A stretch of DNA of 64,000 nucleotides, from NCBI GenBank assembly GCA_963966185.1, contig CAWZYM010000331.1, positions 1,569,001 to 1,633,000 on the forward strand, read 5' to 3'. The notes beneath the pieces were generated by a model. The model did not search any database, had not been told where the DNA came from, and saw only the letters and a program-made list of their open reading frames with translations. Shown piece by piece: positions 39,601 through 43,756 of the stretch. How positions within the stretch are numbered: the stretch's first letter is position 1; every line of letters begins with the position of its first letter. This DNA is from Rhabditoides inermis (Eukaryota > Nematoda > Chromadorea > Rhabditida > Rhabditidae). The position numbers were made by a program, and so were the translations under genes.

Positions 39601-42009
39601 ATCACTTTTAATATAAACACGGAACAAACTGACAGGACAGATTTGATAGACTGCACGTCGACACATTACAAGGGGCGGGGCATGAATGGGCGTGACCATC
39701 ATCGTTTCAGTCGCTCCCCGTCAATGCCACCCTCTCAACCGCGTCTTGTGACTGTCAGCATGGCGAGTGCATACTGCGGTCTCAAGGTTTGTATTTGAAA
39801 GAACTACAATGATGGAATAACTACAATTATGGATTTATGGGAAGAATTAGTTATACAAATATTGTTTTCCAGGAGCGACGTGTCGCTGCCGGTCAGGATG
39901 GGGCGGCGGTCAGTGTGAGAAGAAGCAGGGTGAGAGCTTATCGATTGTTCTTATTGAGTTATCGATTAATGGTTCCACAAAATCATTAACAAGTTTTGCC
40001 ATGTTTCCTATTTGACGGTTTGTTGAAACGTATCGTGTTGAAACGTATACAATTATTCGAAACGTATCGTTTTTCAGACTGGCACAAGGAGGCGGTGTCT
40101 CTGGATGGGAAGCGAGAATACGCCTACCTCAACAGAATAACCAGATTGTGAGTTTTTTTTGAATCTTGAAAAAAAAACCAAGTTTTGTAGCTCATTCCAT
40201 ACCAACACGAAATATCGAAAACAATTCTTTGGCATATTCCTAATCAATTTTCTGTATATTGCGCTCTATCGAATTTATGAACACCTCAATGCTCATATAG
40301 TTCTATGCCCGCAATAAGTTGCGCGCGGTGGGGTAGATCAGAGGAAGACGGAGAGTCAGCTATCGGCAATAGCGCGCAAAACAAGAGAGGAAGACGGTTA
40401 TGGCACCGTAATTCGAACTGCAAGCGAGGTAGATCGAAAACTATCGCTCTGACGCAGGCTATATGCTGATTCTCTCCAATTTCAGCGTTGAGTCCTCCTC
40501 CTCGTCCAACTTCTCGCTGGAGTTGAGGACGCGGGCGGAAGAGGGAGTAGTGTGGCTGGAGAGTGCGTGGAAGGGAGGCCGGACCGGGGACTTCCTCGTA
40601 TTGTTCCTAAGAAAGGTTCGCAGTCTCTCTCTCTCTCTCATTTCTCTCTCCTTTCTTTCTCTCTCTCTCTCTCTCTCTCTCAGCGCTTGCAAAGAACTCA
40701 GTAACTAGAATATGGCTACGCACTATTATTGCATCGGCATGACGAGCATTGACGAGGACTAAAAAAATGCACCGTTAGTTGGGAATTAACGTTTCATATT
40801 GGCGATACAACGATACAACACATGCGTTTCATACCACATTTAACTGCGCGTATGTGTTCGGTTAATCTGTACGAAAAAGATATTTGTTTCTCAAATCTTT
40901 ACAAAACCTCCTTTTCCAGGGCCATCTACATATGTCGATCAACCTGGGAAATGACGTCACTGTCAAGCCAGTGTCGATGAAGGGGAGGGTTAACGACGGA
41001 CGGTGGCATAGGATCGAGTTCACGAGGTGAGTCCATCTCTCTCTCTCTCTCTCCTCTCTTTCTCTTCTCTATCTCCCCTCCCTTTCTCGCCCTCTATCTC
41101 CCGCCCCTCCCTCTTTCTCTCCCTCCCTCCCTTTCTCTATTCCTCTTCTCTCTCACTCCCTCTCTCTCCTTTCTCTCCCTTCCCCCTCTCTCCTATCATG
41201 TTCATTTCAGAATGGCCCGAAAGAGTGTGATCTACCTGGATGGTCGTGCGGTGACAGTGGTGTCCACTCCGGAATCAAACGAACTCAGCACCAATGGACT
41301 GGTGTATCTGGGTGAGTGGAAAAAGCAAATGGACTAATGGAAATGGACATGTAATCCATTCGTATGTTTACAAAACGAGTTGCTTGTACATATACATGTG
41401 TGTAGAAATGACAAAGCAACAACCACCAAATAAACTCATGCAGGAAATACGTTTCGTCAGCACGATACATGTCGTGTAGAGTTTCAATGAGAAAAATAGC
41501 ATGGCACAACAACTGTTTCTGAATGCGCCTTTTACATTCATGACTTTGCACCTGAGTGTTTCACGATATTGTCAAGGTGTGTCCATAATTTATGAGGTCA
41601 GGTGTGTAAAGTGGATTGGATTTGTGTGCGGACTCGTTTGTTTTATTCAGAGGTGAACGCGGAAGTGTTGAGTTTCTTGCATGAAAATGCAGGATGATGC
41701 ACTGTGCCACTTGCAAAGGACTCAGAAACTAGATAACTAGAATATGACTATTATCGCACTATAATTACATAGTTATACGGCATAACGACTATAGACTATA
41801 GACTGACCGGAATTTTAGTTTCGTAAAGAATAACTTTCGTTATTTCAGGAGGACGGGATGCGATGAGTGAGAATCTGTCAGCTGCAAAACTGAAGCGATT
41901 CACTGGATGTGTTAGAAACGTGCGGATTGGAAAAGACCACGTCAACCTTCGAGCAGACACTATATCCGACCGTCCACCCGAGATCTGCCGAGGATCCAGA
42001 AGACTTTAA
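10302..42009 (+). CDS. agr-1: Agrin, full-length gene (NtA form)
   Basis: A secreted basement-membrane proteoglycan core protein. Exons read in frame as signal peptide, NtA, eight follistatin/Kazal units, two laminin-EGF domains, a ninth follistatin unit, an acidic linker with an EGF-like domain, LamG1, a short Cys-rich piece, LamG2, EGF and LamG3, about 1,580 aa in all. The 8 FS + 2 LE + 1 FS + EGF/LamG order is diagnostic of agrin. No SEA domain was found where vertebrate agrin has one. FS units and most domains are bounded by phase-1 introns, as expected for shuffled extracellular modules. The start codon at 10314 follows a GTTTCAG acceptor. A second promoter is likely at 13510. One donor, after FS8, is missing (see that entry). 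The symbol follows C. elegans naming. Confidence 0.93.
10798..10808 (+). CDS. agr-1: Candidate 11-nt agrin microexon
   Basis: The 11 bases TGTGGCTATCG are flanked by CTACACAG and GTGAGAG. They begin in phase 0 and end in phase 2, which is the change needed between the neighbouring NtA exons. The product is Cys-Gly-Tyr plus a split Arg. This is inferred from phase only. Confidence 0.5.
10838..10906 (+). repeat. tRNA-like sequence (SINE head or tRNA relic)
   Basis: There is a GTGGCTAGCGCG A-box-like segment and a GGTCGCGGGTTCGATCCC B-box and T-arm. The anticodon stem does not pair and the acceptor ends do not match, so it is a relic in an agrin intron and not a working tRNA gene. Confidence 0.5.
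11411..12457 (+). CDS. agr-1: Agrin follistatin/Kazal module FS1
   Basis: Three exons, 11411-11462, 11759-11866 and 12396-12457. The first two carry the EGF-like half ([23 protein letters not shown]); the second and third carry the Kazal half ([15 protein letters not shown], then [20 protein letters not shown]). The module ends in phase 1 after the last Cys. It is present only in the NtA form, because the alternative first exon at 13510 splices downstream of it. Confidence 0.88.
12215..12371 (+). repeat. Dispersed 165-bp repeat (family H), copy 1
   Basis: It begins near TAGTTCTATGCTC and ends near ATCGCTCTGGCGCCG. Related copies lie at about 14987-15354 (interrupted), 16764-16921, 19369-19505, 20385-20550, 29049-29212 and 40296-40462, all in agrin introns and all on the same strand. 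There are no clear terminal inverted repeats and no coding capacity. Confidence 0.8.
13379..13454 (+). repeat. (CT)n microsatellite before the alternative agrin exon
   Basis: About 75 bases of nearly pure CT, 55 bases upstream of the alternative start codon at 13510. It may form part of the promoter or outron, but this is speculative. Confidence 0.8.
13510..13576 (+). CDS. agr-1: Alternative first exon of agrin (signal or anchor peptide)
   Basis: ATG at 13510 opens a 22-residue hydrophobic leader, [20 protein letters not shown], ending with a GTATGA donor in phase 1. The next exon at 13821 also accepts phase 1 from FS1, so either route keeps frame (G+AG = Glu). This mirrors vertebrate agrin, where a long NtA form and a short-N-terminus form come from different first exons. 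The product would lack NtA and FS1. Whether the leader is cleaved or kept as an anchor is not clear; the region before it is short (MRE) and suits a signal peptide. An alternative reading is two separate genes with FS1 ending the first, but no stop or poly(A) signal supports that. Confidence 0.72.
13821..14950 (+). CDS. agr-1: Agrin follistatin/Kazal module FS2
   Basis: Exons 13821-13882, 14120-14197 and 14848-14950. They encode [14 protein letters not shown], then [14 protein letters not shown], then [20 protein letters not shown] ending in YYGQC. Phases are 1-0-0-1. The usual Thr-Tyr of the Kazal DGxTY motif is replaced by Asp-His. This is the first module shared by both agrin forms. Confidence 0.9.
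14237..14703. mobile_element. Inverted-repeat element split by a second MITE
   Basis: The ends are AGGTCAGACTCAA and its near complement TTGAGTCTGACCT. Inside each arm lie repeated CAGAAAGATC or GATCTTTCTG blocks. The centre is interrupted at 14408-14575 by another hairpin element, so this one is the older insertion. It sits in the agrin intron between the two halves of FS2. Confidence 0.78.
14408..14575. mobile_element. GACACC-palindrome MITE (family C), copy 1
   Basis: Long terminal inverted repeats start TTAGGAAATGACACCAGAC and are built of GACACCAC units. It is 168 bases long with no coding capacity and is nested inside the element at 14237-14703. A second copy is at 15062-15240. Confidence 0.85.
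14987..15354 (+). repeat. Family H repeat interrupted by a family C MITE
   Basis: The left part (14987-15058, GCAATAAG...GGTGGGGT) and right part (15250-15354, GGCAATAGCGCGC...TCGCTCTGGCGC) are two halves of the 165-bp repeat. The MITE at 15062-15240 was inserted between them, so family C moved after family H. Confidence 0.8.
15062..15240. mobile_element. GACACC-palindrome MITE (family C), copy 2
   Basis: It has the same ends (TTAGGAAATGACACC and GGTGTCATTTCCTA) and the same GACACC-rich arms as the copy at 14408-14575. It sits inside a copy of the 165-bp repeat. Confidence 0.85.
15552..15852 (+). CDS. agr-1: Agrin follistatin/Kazal module FS3
   Basis: Exons 15552-15624, 15663-15719 and 15770-15852 encode [14 protein letters not shown], then [19 protein letters not shown], then [19 protein letters not shown] ending in GKCEG. 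The introns are only 38 and 50 bases, far shorter than elsewhere in the gene. Phases are 1-2-2-1 and all six Kazal cysteines are present. Confidence 0.92.
15853..16601. other. Agrin intron with duplicated segments
   Basis: Between FS3 and FS4 the intron has imperfect tandem copies of a block of about 180 bases with CAGAAAC.TGCGCG, GTGCATGTTGAAAC and CATACGTCCAG (near 15910-15985, 16085-16180 and 16340-16440). No coding potential was seen. Confidence 0.55.
16602..18890 (+). CDS. agr-1: Agrin follistatin/Kazal module FS4
   Basis: Exon 16602-16726 encodes [15 protein letters not shown] and [17 protein letters not shown]. Exon 18800-18890 resumes [16 protein letters not shown] and ends in HEGSC. 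The 2.1-kb intron that splits the Kazal motif between CGT and DG contains a family H repeat, a 765-bp DNA element and a LINE fragment. It also contains three degraded copies of the exon's 3' end (see findings). Confidence 0.9.
16764..16921 (+). repeat. Family H repeat, copy 3
   Basis: It matches the other copies from TAGTTCTATTCTCGCAATAAG to TCGCTCTGGCGCGGG, in the same orientation as agrin transcription. Confidence 0.8.
17045..17809. mobile_element. 765-bp DNA element with GGGCCTCGGCAGACTT ends
   Basis: The terminal inverted repeats are GGGCCTCGGCAGACTT and AAGTCTGCCGAGGCCC, with the right end carrying one mismatch. Subterminal zones are dense in GGCGATT/AATCGCC motifs on both strands, at about 17068-17140, 17288-17340 and 17585-17790. 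The interior is AT-rich and non-coding. It looks like a non-autonomous transposon with clustered subterminal binding motifs. Confidence 0.8.
17963..18640 (+). mobile_element. 5'-truncated LINE (non-LTR retrotransposon) fragment
   Basis: An uninterrupted 173-aa frame (17963-18484) reads [43 protein letters not shown] and [15 protein letters not shown]. These are hallmarks of the region after the reverse transcriptase core in jockey/CR1/RTE-type LINEs. After the stop come about 120 bases of 3' UTR with an ATGATGCACATG stretch and an (ATTT)n tail at about 18613-18636. The 5' part, including the catalytic region, is absent. The frame is intact over this piece, so the insertion is fairly recent. 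Confidence 0.88.
18901..18946 (+). repeat. (CT)n after an agrin splice donor
   Basis: A pure CT run starts about 10 bases after the GTGAGT donor of FS4. Similar runs lie next to donors at 11878, 28193, 36223 and 41037. Confidence 0.85.
19369..19505 (+). repeat. Family H repeat, copy 4 (diverged)
   Basis: GCAATAAGTTGCGCGAGGTGG and AACAAGAGAGG anchors are kept, but several internal blocks are shortened. The orientation is the same as the other copies. Confidence 0.7.
19653..21109 (+). CDS. agr-1: Agrin follistatin/Kazal module FS5
   Basis: Exons 19653-19762 and 21007-21109 encode [30 protein letters not shown], then [20 protein letters not shown] ending in YNGIC. The phases are 1-0-1. The long intron between the halves contains a family H repeat and a small Kazal-like decoy at 20327-20355. 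Confidence 0.9.
20385..20550 (+). repeat. Family H repeat, copy 5
   Basis: A near full-length copy from TAGTTGTATGCTCGCAATAAA to TCGCTCTGGCGCCGAG, in the same orientation as agrin. Confidence 0.8.
21880..22390 (+). CDS. agr-1: Agrin follistatin/Kazal module FS6
   Basis: Exons 21880-21998 and 22279-22390 encode [29 protein letters not shown], then [20 protein letters not shown] ending in FRGKC. The Asn-Ala-Thr is a possible N-glycosylation site. The phases are 1-0-1. Confidence 0.92.
23110..23698 (+). CDS. agr-1: Agrin follistatin/Kazal module FS7
   Basis: Exons 23110-23210 and 23572-23698 encode [30 protein letters not shown], then [20 protein letters not shown] and [12 protein letters not shown]. 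The last exon carries a ten-residue extension after the final Cys that other modules lack. Confidence 0.9.
23878..24800 (+). CDS. agr-1: Agrin module FS8, with no recognisable splice donor
   Basis: Exon 23878-24023 encodes [14 protein letters not shown] and [22 protein letters not shown]. Exon 24694 onward encodes [16 protein letters not shown] and FLHMC. Every other module ends TGC G|gtgagt or close to it. Here TGCG (to 24762) is followed by AGGAAGAGAAGGAGG, with no GT, and the frame runs through a Glu tract to a stop at 24798-24800. Domain order requires splicing to 25405. Loss of GT (TGCG[gt]GAGGAAG) by mutation or assembly error, or an unusual donor, would explain this. As it stands the sequence predicts a protein truncated after FS8. 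Confidence 0.8.
25405..26846 (+). CDS. agr-1: Agrin laminin-type EGF domains LE1 and LE2
   Basis: Exons 25405-25468 and 25527-25624 encode LE1 ([32 protein letters not shown]). Exons 26242-26299 and 26739-26846 encode LE2 ([32 protein letters not shown]). Each has the eight-cysteine laminin-EGF pattern. The second exon of LE1 begins with G completing a Lys codon, so the donor is CAA|GTGGGT. Two LE domains between FS8 and FS9 are diagnostic of agrin. Confidence 0.92.
25647..25687. repeat. (TA)n microsatellite
   Basis: About 41 bases of pure TA just after the LE1 donor, in an agrin intron. Confidence 0.95.
26077..26208 (+). mobile_element. Retroposon 3' end (family E), truncated copy
   Basis: The block TTCGACCCTACCATCCCCG through TATAGTCAGGATATAGCGATTC ends in (GATT)n. 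It matches the 3' third of the elements at 62120-62503 and, inverted, 45721-46115. Truncation at the 5' side with a simple tail indicates retroposition. Confidence 0.8.
27372..28179 (+). CDS. agr-1: Agrin ninth follistatin module (FS9)
   Basis: Exons 27372-27472, 27619-27685 and 28118-28179 encode [44 protein letters not shown], then [21 protein letters not shown]. The position after the LE pair matches FS9 of other agrins. CT-rich introns of 146 and 432 bases separate the pieces. Confidence 0.9.
28193..28400 (+). repeat. Long (CT)n tract in an agrin intron
   Basis: About 200 bases of CT and CTTT/CCCT variants start 14 bases after a GTGAGT donor. It is pyrimidine-rich on the agrin sense strand. 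Confidence 0.9.
28529..29597 (+). CDS. agr-1: Agrin acidic linker and EGF-like domain
   Basis: Exon 28529-28593 encodes [19 protein letters not shown], a charged linker where other agrins have Ser/Thr-rich and SEA segments. Exons 28951-29030 and 29542-29597 encode [13 protein letters not shown], then [14 protein letters not shown], six cysteines spaced like a compact EGF domain. No SEA domain could be recognised. Confidence 0.8.
28794..28905. repeat. TTTTCCAG hairpin element
   Basis: The ends are ACGTTACTGGAAA and TTTCCAGTAACGT, and the interior is a string of CTGGAAAA and TTTTCCAG blocks. It is a 110-base near-palindrome in an agrin intron, best read as a small MITE. Confidence 0.75.
29049..29212 (+). 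repeat. Family H repeat, copy 6
   Basis: A near full-length copy from TAGTTCTATGCTCGCAATAAG to TCGCTCTGGCGCAGG, in the same orientation as agrin. Confidence 0.82.
29897..34290 (+). CDS. agr-1: Agrin LamG1 domain
   Basis: Exons 29897-29994, 30398-30495, 33377-33440, 33773-33882 and 34193-34290. Characteristic pieces are [45 protein letters not shown] and [15 protein letters not shown]. The phases run 1-0-2-0-2-1. This is the laminin-G sandwich that in other agrins begins the heparin/dystroglycan-binding part. The 2.9-kb intron after the second exon contains an antisense gene at 31823-32876. Confidence 0.9.
31545..31865. repeat. Tandem duplication around the nested gene's 3' end
   Basis: About 31545-31665 and 31755-31865 are imperfect copies sharing CACTGAGTGA, CAAAGTGAG, TTTTCCTACCCCAGC and GAATGAGAGTGAC (ATGAAAATG in one copy). 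The right copy contains the stop codon and last codons of the nested membrane-protein gene; the left copy is a decayed duplicate. Confidence 0.7.
31823..32876 (-). CDS. Small C-terminally anchored membrane protein nested in agrin intron
   Basis: Three minus-strand exons, 32876-32826, 32770-32720 and 31933-31823, all in phase 0 with GT..AG borders, give 70 aa. The N-terminus is [17 protein letters not shown], acidic and polar. A Cys-rich motif, CSWLPCC, follows, and the end is one long hydrophobic segment ([20 protein letters not shown]) stopping a few residues later. The start follows a TTTTCAG acceptor, suggesting trans-splicing. It may be a tail-anchored or type-II single-pass protein. No family was recognised. 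The large intron contains MITE family B at 31960-32168. Confidence 0.68.
31960..32168. mobile_element. MITE family B, copy 1
   Basis: The left end is CACGGCCCGGATAGTTGCA and the right end TCCGAACCGTG. The body matches 54160-54355 in inverted orientation (CCAGCAAGCGCTAG and GCGCCCATTCACTCGCGG blocks). It is about 209 bases, GC-rich and hairpin-like, and ends 26 bases from an exon of the nested gene. Confidence 0.8.
33277..33354. repeat. AATCCAG heptamer tandem repeat before a LamG1 exon
   Basis: About eleven copies of AATCCAG with variants, ending roughly 20 bases before the acceptor of the exon at 33377. Each unit carries a CAG, so it is a potential source of competing acceptors. Confidence 0.85.
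34350..34577 (+). CDS. agr-1: Agrin short Cys-rich link between LamG1 and LamG2
   Basis: Exon 34350-34403 encodes [19 protein letters not shown]; its first Cys likely completes the LamG1 disulfide. Exon 34551-34577 encodes DLLVQGQNS with a weak donor GTTACA, chosen because it alone gives the phase needed at 34804. A full EGF domain is not present, so this spacer is reduced compared with vertebrate agrin. Confidence 0.6.
34804..37895 (+). CDS. agr-1: Agrin LamG2 domain
   Basis: Exons 34804-34895, 35825-35881, 36118-36218, 37369-37480 and 37737-37895. Key pieces are [66 protein letters not shown] and [15 protein letters not shown]. Where LamG domains normally have GC near the end, this one has GS, and no second Cys follows, so the usual C-terminal disulfide is missing. 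Confidence 0.9.
36610..36687 (+). repeat. (CT)n microsatellite in a LamG2 intron
   Basis: About 78 bases of pure CT. A second run is at 36223-36264 in the same intron, just after the donor. Confidence 0.95.
37937..38805 (-). CDS. Neuropeptide-like precursor nested antisense in agrin
   Basis: Three minus-strand exons (38805-38736, 38276-38200, 38153-38070) join as phase 1 then 0 into a 76-aa secreted precursor. It begins with a clear signal peptide ([20 protein letters not shown]). Two Lys-Arg sites follow at about residues 35-36 and 59-60. They release a 22-residue peptide starting SPYQYIWRN and a C-terminal peptide [16 protein letters not shown], whose final Gly before the stop would be amidated (RL-amide). 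A minus-strand AATAAA lies at about 37938-37943. This layout is typical of invertebrate neuropeptide genes. I do not recognise the peptide family. It sits wholly inside the agrin intron between LamG2 and the next EGF exon. Confidence 0.78.
38806..39710. other. Rest of agrin intron, no gene seen
   Basis: GC-rich sequence at 38820-38890 upstream of the nested peptide gene may contain its promoter. The remainder to 39710 has a G run at 39038 and no convincing exon on either strand. Confidence 0.5.
39711..39929 (+). CDS. agr-1: Agrin EGF domain before LamG3
   Basis: Exons 39711-39786 and 39873-39929 encode [15 protein letters not shown] and [19 protein letters not shown], six cysteines in EGF spacing, preceded by an Asn-Ala-Thr glycosylation site. 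Confidence 0.92.
40078..42009 (+). CDS. agr-1: Agrin LamG3 domain and C-terminus
   Basis: Exons 40078-40147, 40486-40615, 40920-41026, 41211-41311 and 41849-42009, ending at a TAA. Characteristic pieces are [69 protein letters not shown] and [15 protein letters not shown]...EIC. In vertebrates this last domain carries the MuSK/Lrp4-binding activity. I saw no candidate exon matching the neural z-insert, but short alternative exons could escape reading by eye. Confidence 0.93.
40296..40462 (+). repeat. Family H repeat, copy 7
   Basis: A near full-length copy from TAGTTCTATGCCCGCAATAAG to TCGCTCTGACGCAGG, ending 23 bases before the acceptor of the exon at 40486, in the same orientation as agrin. 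Confidence 0.82.
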
Positions 42010-42304
42010 ATATTTACTTACTTCATATCAATTATTGTAACATATTACTTATTATTATCAAATGTACATTACGAGGTTCGGTGTGTTCAGTAGCACTGCA
42101 GAATCTCCTTTGATTTGATGTTTCATTTCAATTTCGCTCAATAGCCTAGTCCAAGGTTTGGAAGTCAACTTTATAAGTTGTATCATGTGTTGTGAGTTGT
42201 GAATTTTGTGTTTTATTGCGCAAGTATGTATTATGAAAAAATGAATGCATATTTTTTGTGAAATGTTGCAAGTGCGAGTTGTGTCTATGAGAGGAGAGAA
42301 GTGT

Positions 42305-42388
42305 GTCATTCTGGCCGAGTGGTCTAAGGCGCTGCGTTCAGGTCGCAGTCCTCTTCGGAGGGCGCAGGTTCGAATCCTGCGGATGACA
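42305..42388 (+). tRNA. tRNA-Leu(CAG)
   Basis: The 84-nt gene has acceptor arms GTCATTC and GGATGAC with discriminator A. The D arm is GCCGAGTGGTCTAAGGC. The anticodon arm is CTGCG-TTCAGGT-CGCAG with anticodon CAG. A long variable arm and T arm GCAGGTTCGAATCCTGC follow. All stems pair; one G-T wobble lies in the acceptor stem. The A and B boxes are intact. Confidence 0.96.
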
Positions 42389-42529
42389 GCATATTTTGCA
42401 TTTTTCTAACCACAATTCCACTTGCGATCAAACGCATTCCACTCGCACCCAGCAATGCGCTCTCTTGATATTGTCAGAGAGTGTGCATCGCAAGCAGTGC
42501 GAGTTGTGTCTATGAGAGGAGAGGAGTGT

Positions 42530-42613
42530 GTCATTCTGGCCGAGTGGTCTAAGGCGCTGCGTTCAGGTCGCAGTCCTCTTCGGAGGGCGCAGGTTCGAAT
42601 CCTGCGGATGACA
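42530..42613 (+). tRNA. tRNA-Leu(CAG), second tandem copy
   Basis: Identical in sequence to the copy at 42305-42388 and exactly 225 bases downstream, with matching flanking sequence. All stems pair. Confidence 0.96.
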
Positions 42614-42754
42614 GCATATTTTGCATTTTTCTAACCACAATTCCACTTGCGATCAAACGCAATCCACTCGCACCCAGCAATGCGCTCTCTTGATATTGTC
42701 AGAGAGTGTGCATCGCAAGCAGTGCGAGTTGTGTCTATGAGAGGAGAGGAGTGT

Positions 42755-42786
42755 GTCATTCTGGCCGAGTGGTCTAAGGCGCTGCG
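42755..42786 (+). pseudogene. Truncated third tRNA-Leu copy
   Basis: The first 32 bases of the tRNA-Leu gene recur 225 bases after copy 2 and stop inside the anticodon arm after GCTGCG. The sequence then changes to the promoter region of the SXP/RAL-2 gene. Confidence 0.92.
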
Positions 42787-42800
42787 TGCATTGAGCTGCG

Positions 42801-42993
42801 TGATAAAATAAAACACTGATAACGAAACGAAGAACAGTTATGACACGAAGTGTTGACGATAAAACTGACCTGATCACTTATCAGTGATTCAAATATATCT
42901 CAAATTGCTCACATGCTTACCCCGCAATGCAATTCACCCACACAACTGCGTCAATTGGAAACGAGCAATGAACACTACTAGAAAAGTATATAA
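42801..42993 (+). promoter_or_regulatory. SXP/RAL-2 gene promoter: TGATAA sites and TATA box
   Basis: TGATAA occurs at 42801-42806 and within ACTGATAA at 42815-42822; a reverse ACTGATAA is at 42878-42885. TATATAAGG follows at 42987. ACTGATAA is the favoured site of the intestinal GATA factor ELT-2 in C. elegans. About 250 bases here are duplicated at 53215-53450, where the TATA box is kept but the ACTGATAA sites are altered. Gut expression is inferred. Confidence 0.65.
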
Positions 42994-43042
42994 GGTAATC
43001 CTCAGCTCATTGTAATCACACTTGGTTCTGTTTGCGTTTCAT

Positions 43043-43590
43043 TAAAGGTAGTGTACCCTCTGATTCTGATTGCATGAGTTGTTGTTACCAGTTTATTGCT
43101 CACTATTTGTTAGTTATAATTCCAAAACATGATAGTTGAAATTTCAAAAATTACATTTTTTTAAATATAAAAAATAAATTTAAACGTTTGACATTTACCG
43201 GAAAATGTAAGCAGTTTTAACCACGCCCGCAAACTTATGTTCACCAACTAAGGTTACATCACCCAACTGACCGGAGTGTGTCGTTTGTTTCGCACGCAAA
43301 ATGCGTTCTAAATGGTTTTGTGGTTTGTTTTTAATGTTCAATTCACATTCAAAAATCAAAAGAAACTTAGAAAAATGTATATCAACAATATTAAACATAT
43401 TTGTCAGATTTTCATAAAATCGAAGTTTTCATGTTTCTTTCACGTTAAAAGCTTATTTGCACAAGGTTAAAGATATTTTCAAGGGATAGTATATTGACCA
43501 GTTATGTTTCTATTAATGAGATTGAACAAATAAACAACACAAATTGCAAATTCGAAGTCATGCGGTCAGAGGGTACACTACCTTTAACAC
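43043..43590. mobile_element. TTAA-flanked MITE in the leader of the SXP/RAL-2 gene
   Basis: Terminal inverted repeats AGGTAGTGTACCCTCTGA and TCAGAGGGTACACTACCT are bordered by TTAA on both sides. The paralogous promoter at 53450 has a single TTAA at the matching point and no insert, which gives an empty site. The interior is AT-rich and non-coding. TTAA target duplication suggests piggyBac-type mobilisation. Another copy lies at 59045-59625. Confidence 0.88.
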
Positions 43591-43622
43591 TTCGATTTTC
43601 ATAATAACTATGTATGTTCAGT

Positions 43623-43709
43623 ATGCGTACTATTCTCATCTTCACTGCTCTGGCTGCTGTTGCGCTGTGTATACCTCACGGAGGAAGGGTGAGTCATATA
43701 TCTCTCTCC

Positions 43710-43756
<47 letters not shown>

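Larger units (their letters stand above)
42270..42786 (+). repeat. 225-bp tandem repeat carrying tRNA-Leu
   Basis: Units begin near AGTGCGAGTTGTGTCTATGA and include the tRNA and about 140 bases of flank. Two complete units and a broken third are present. Confidence 0.9.
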
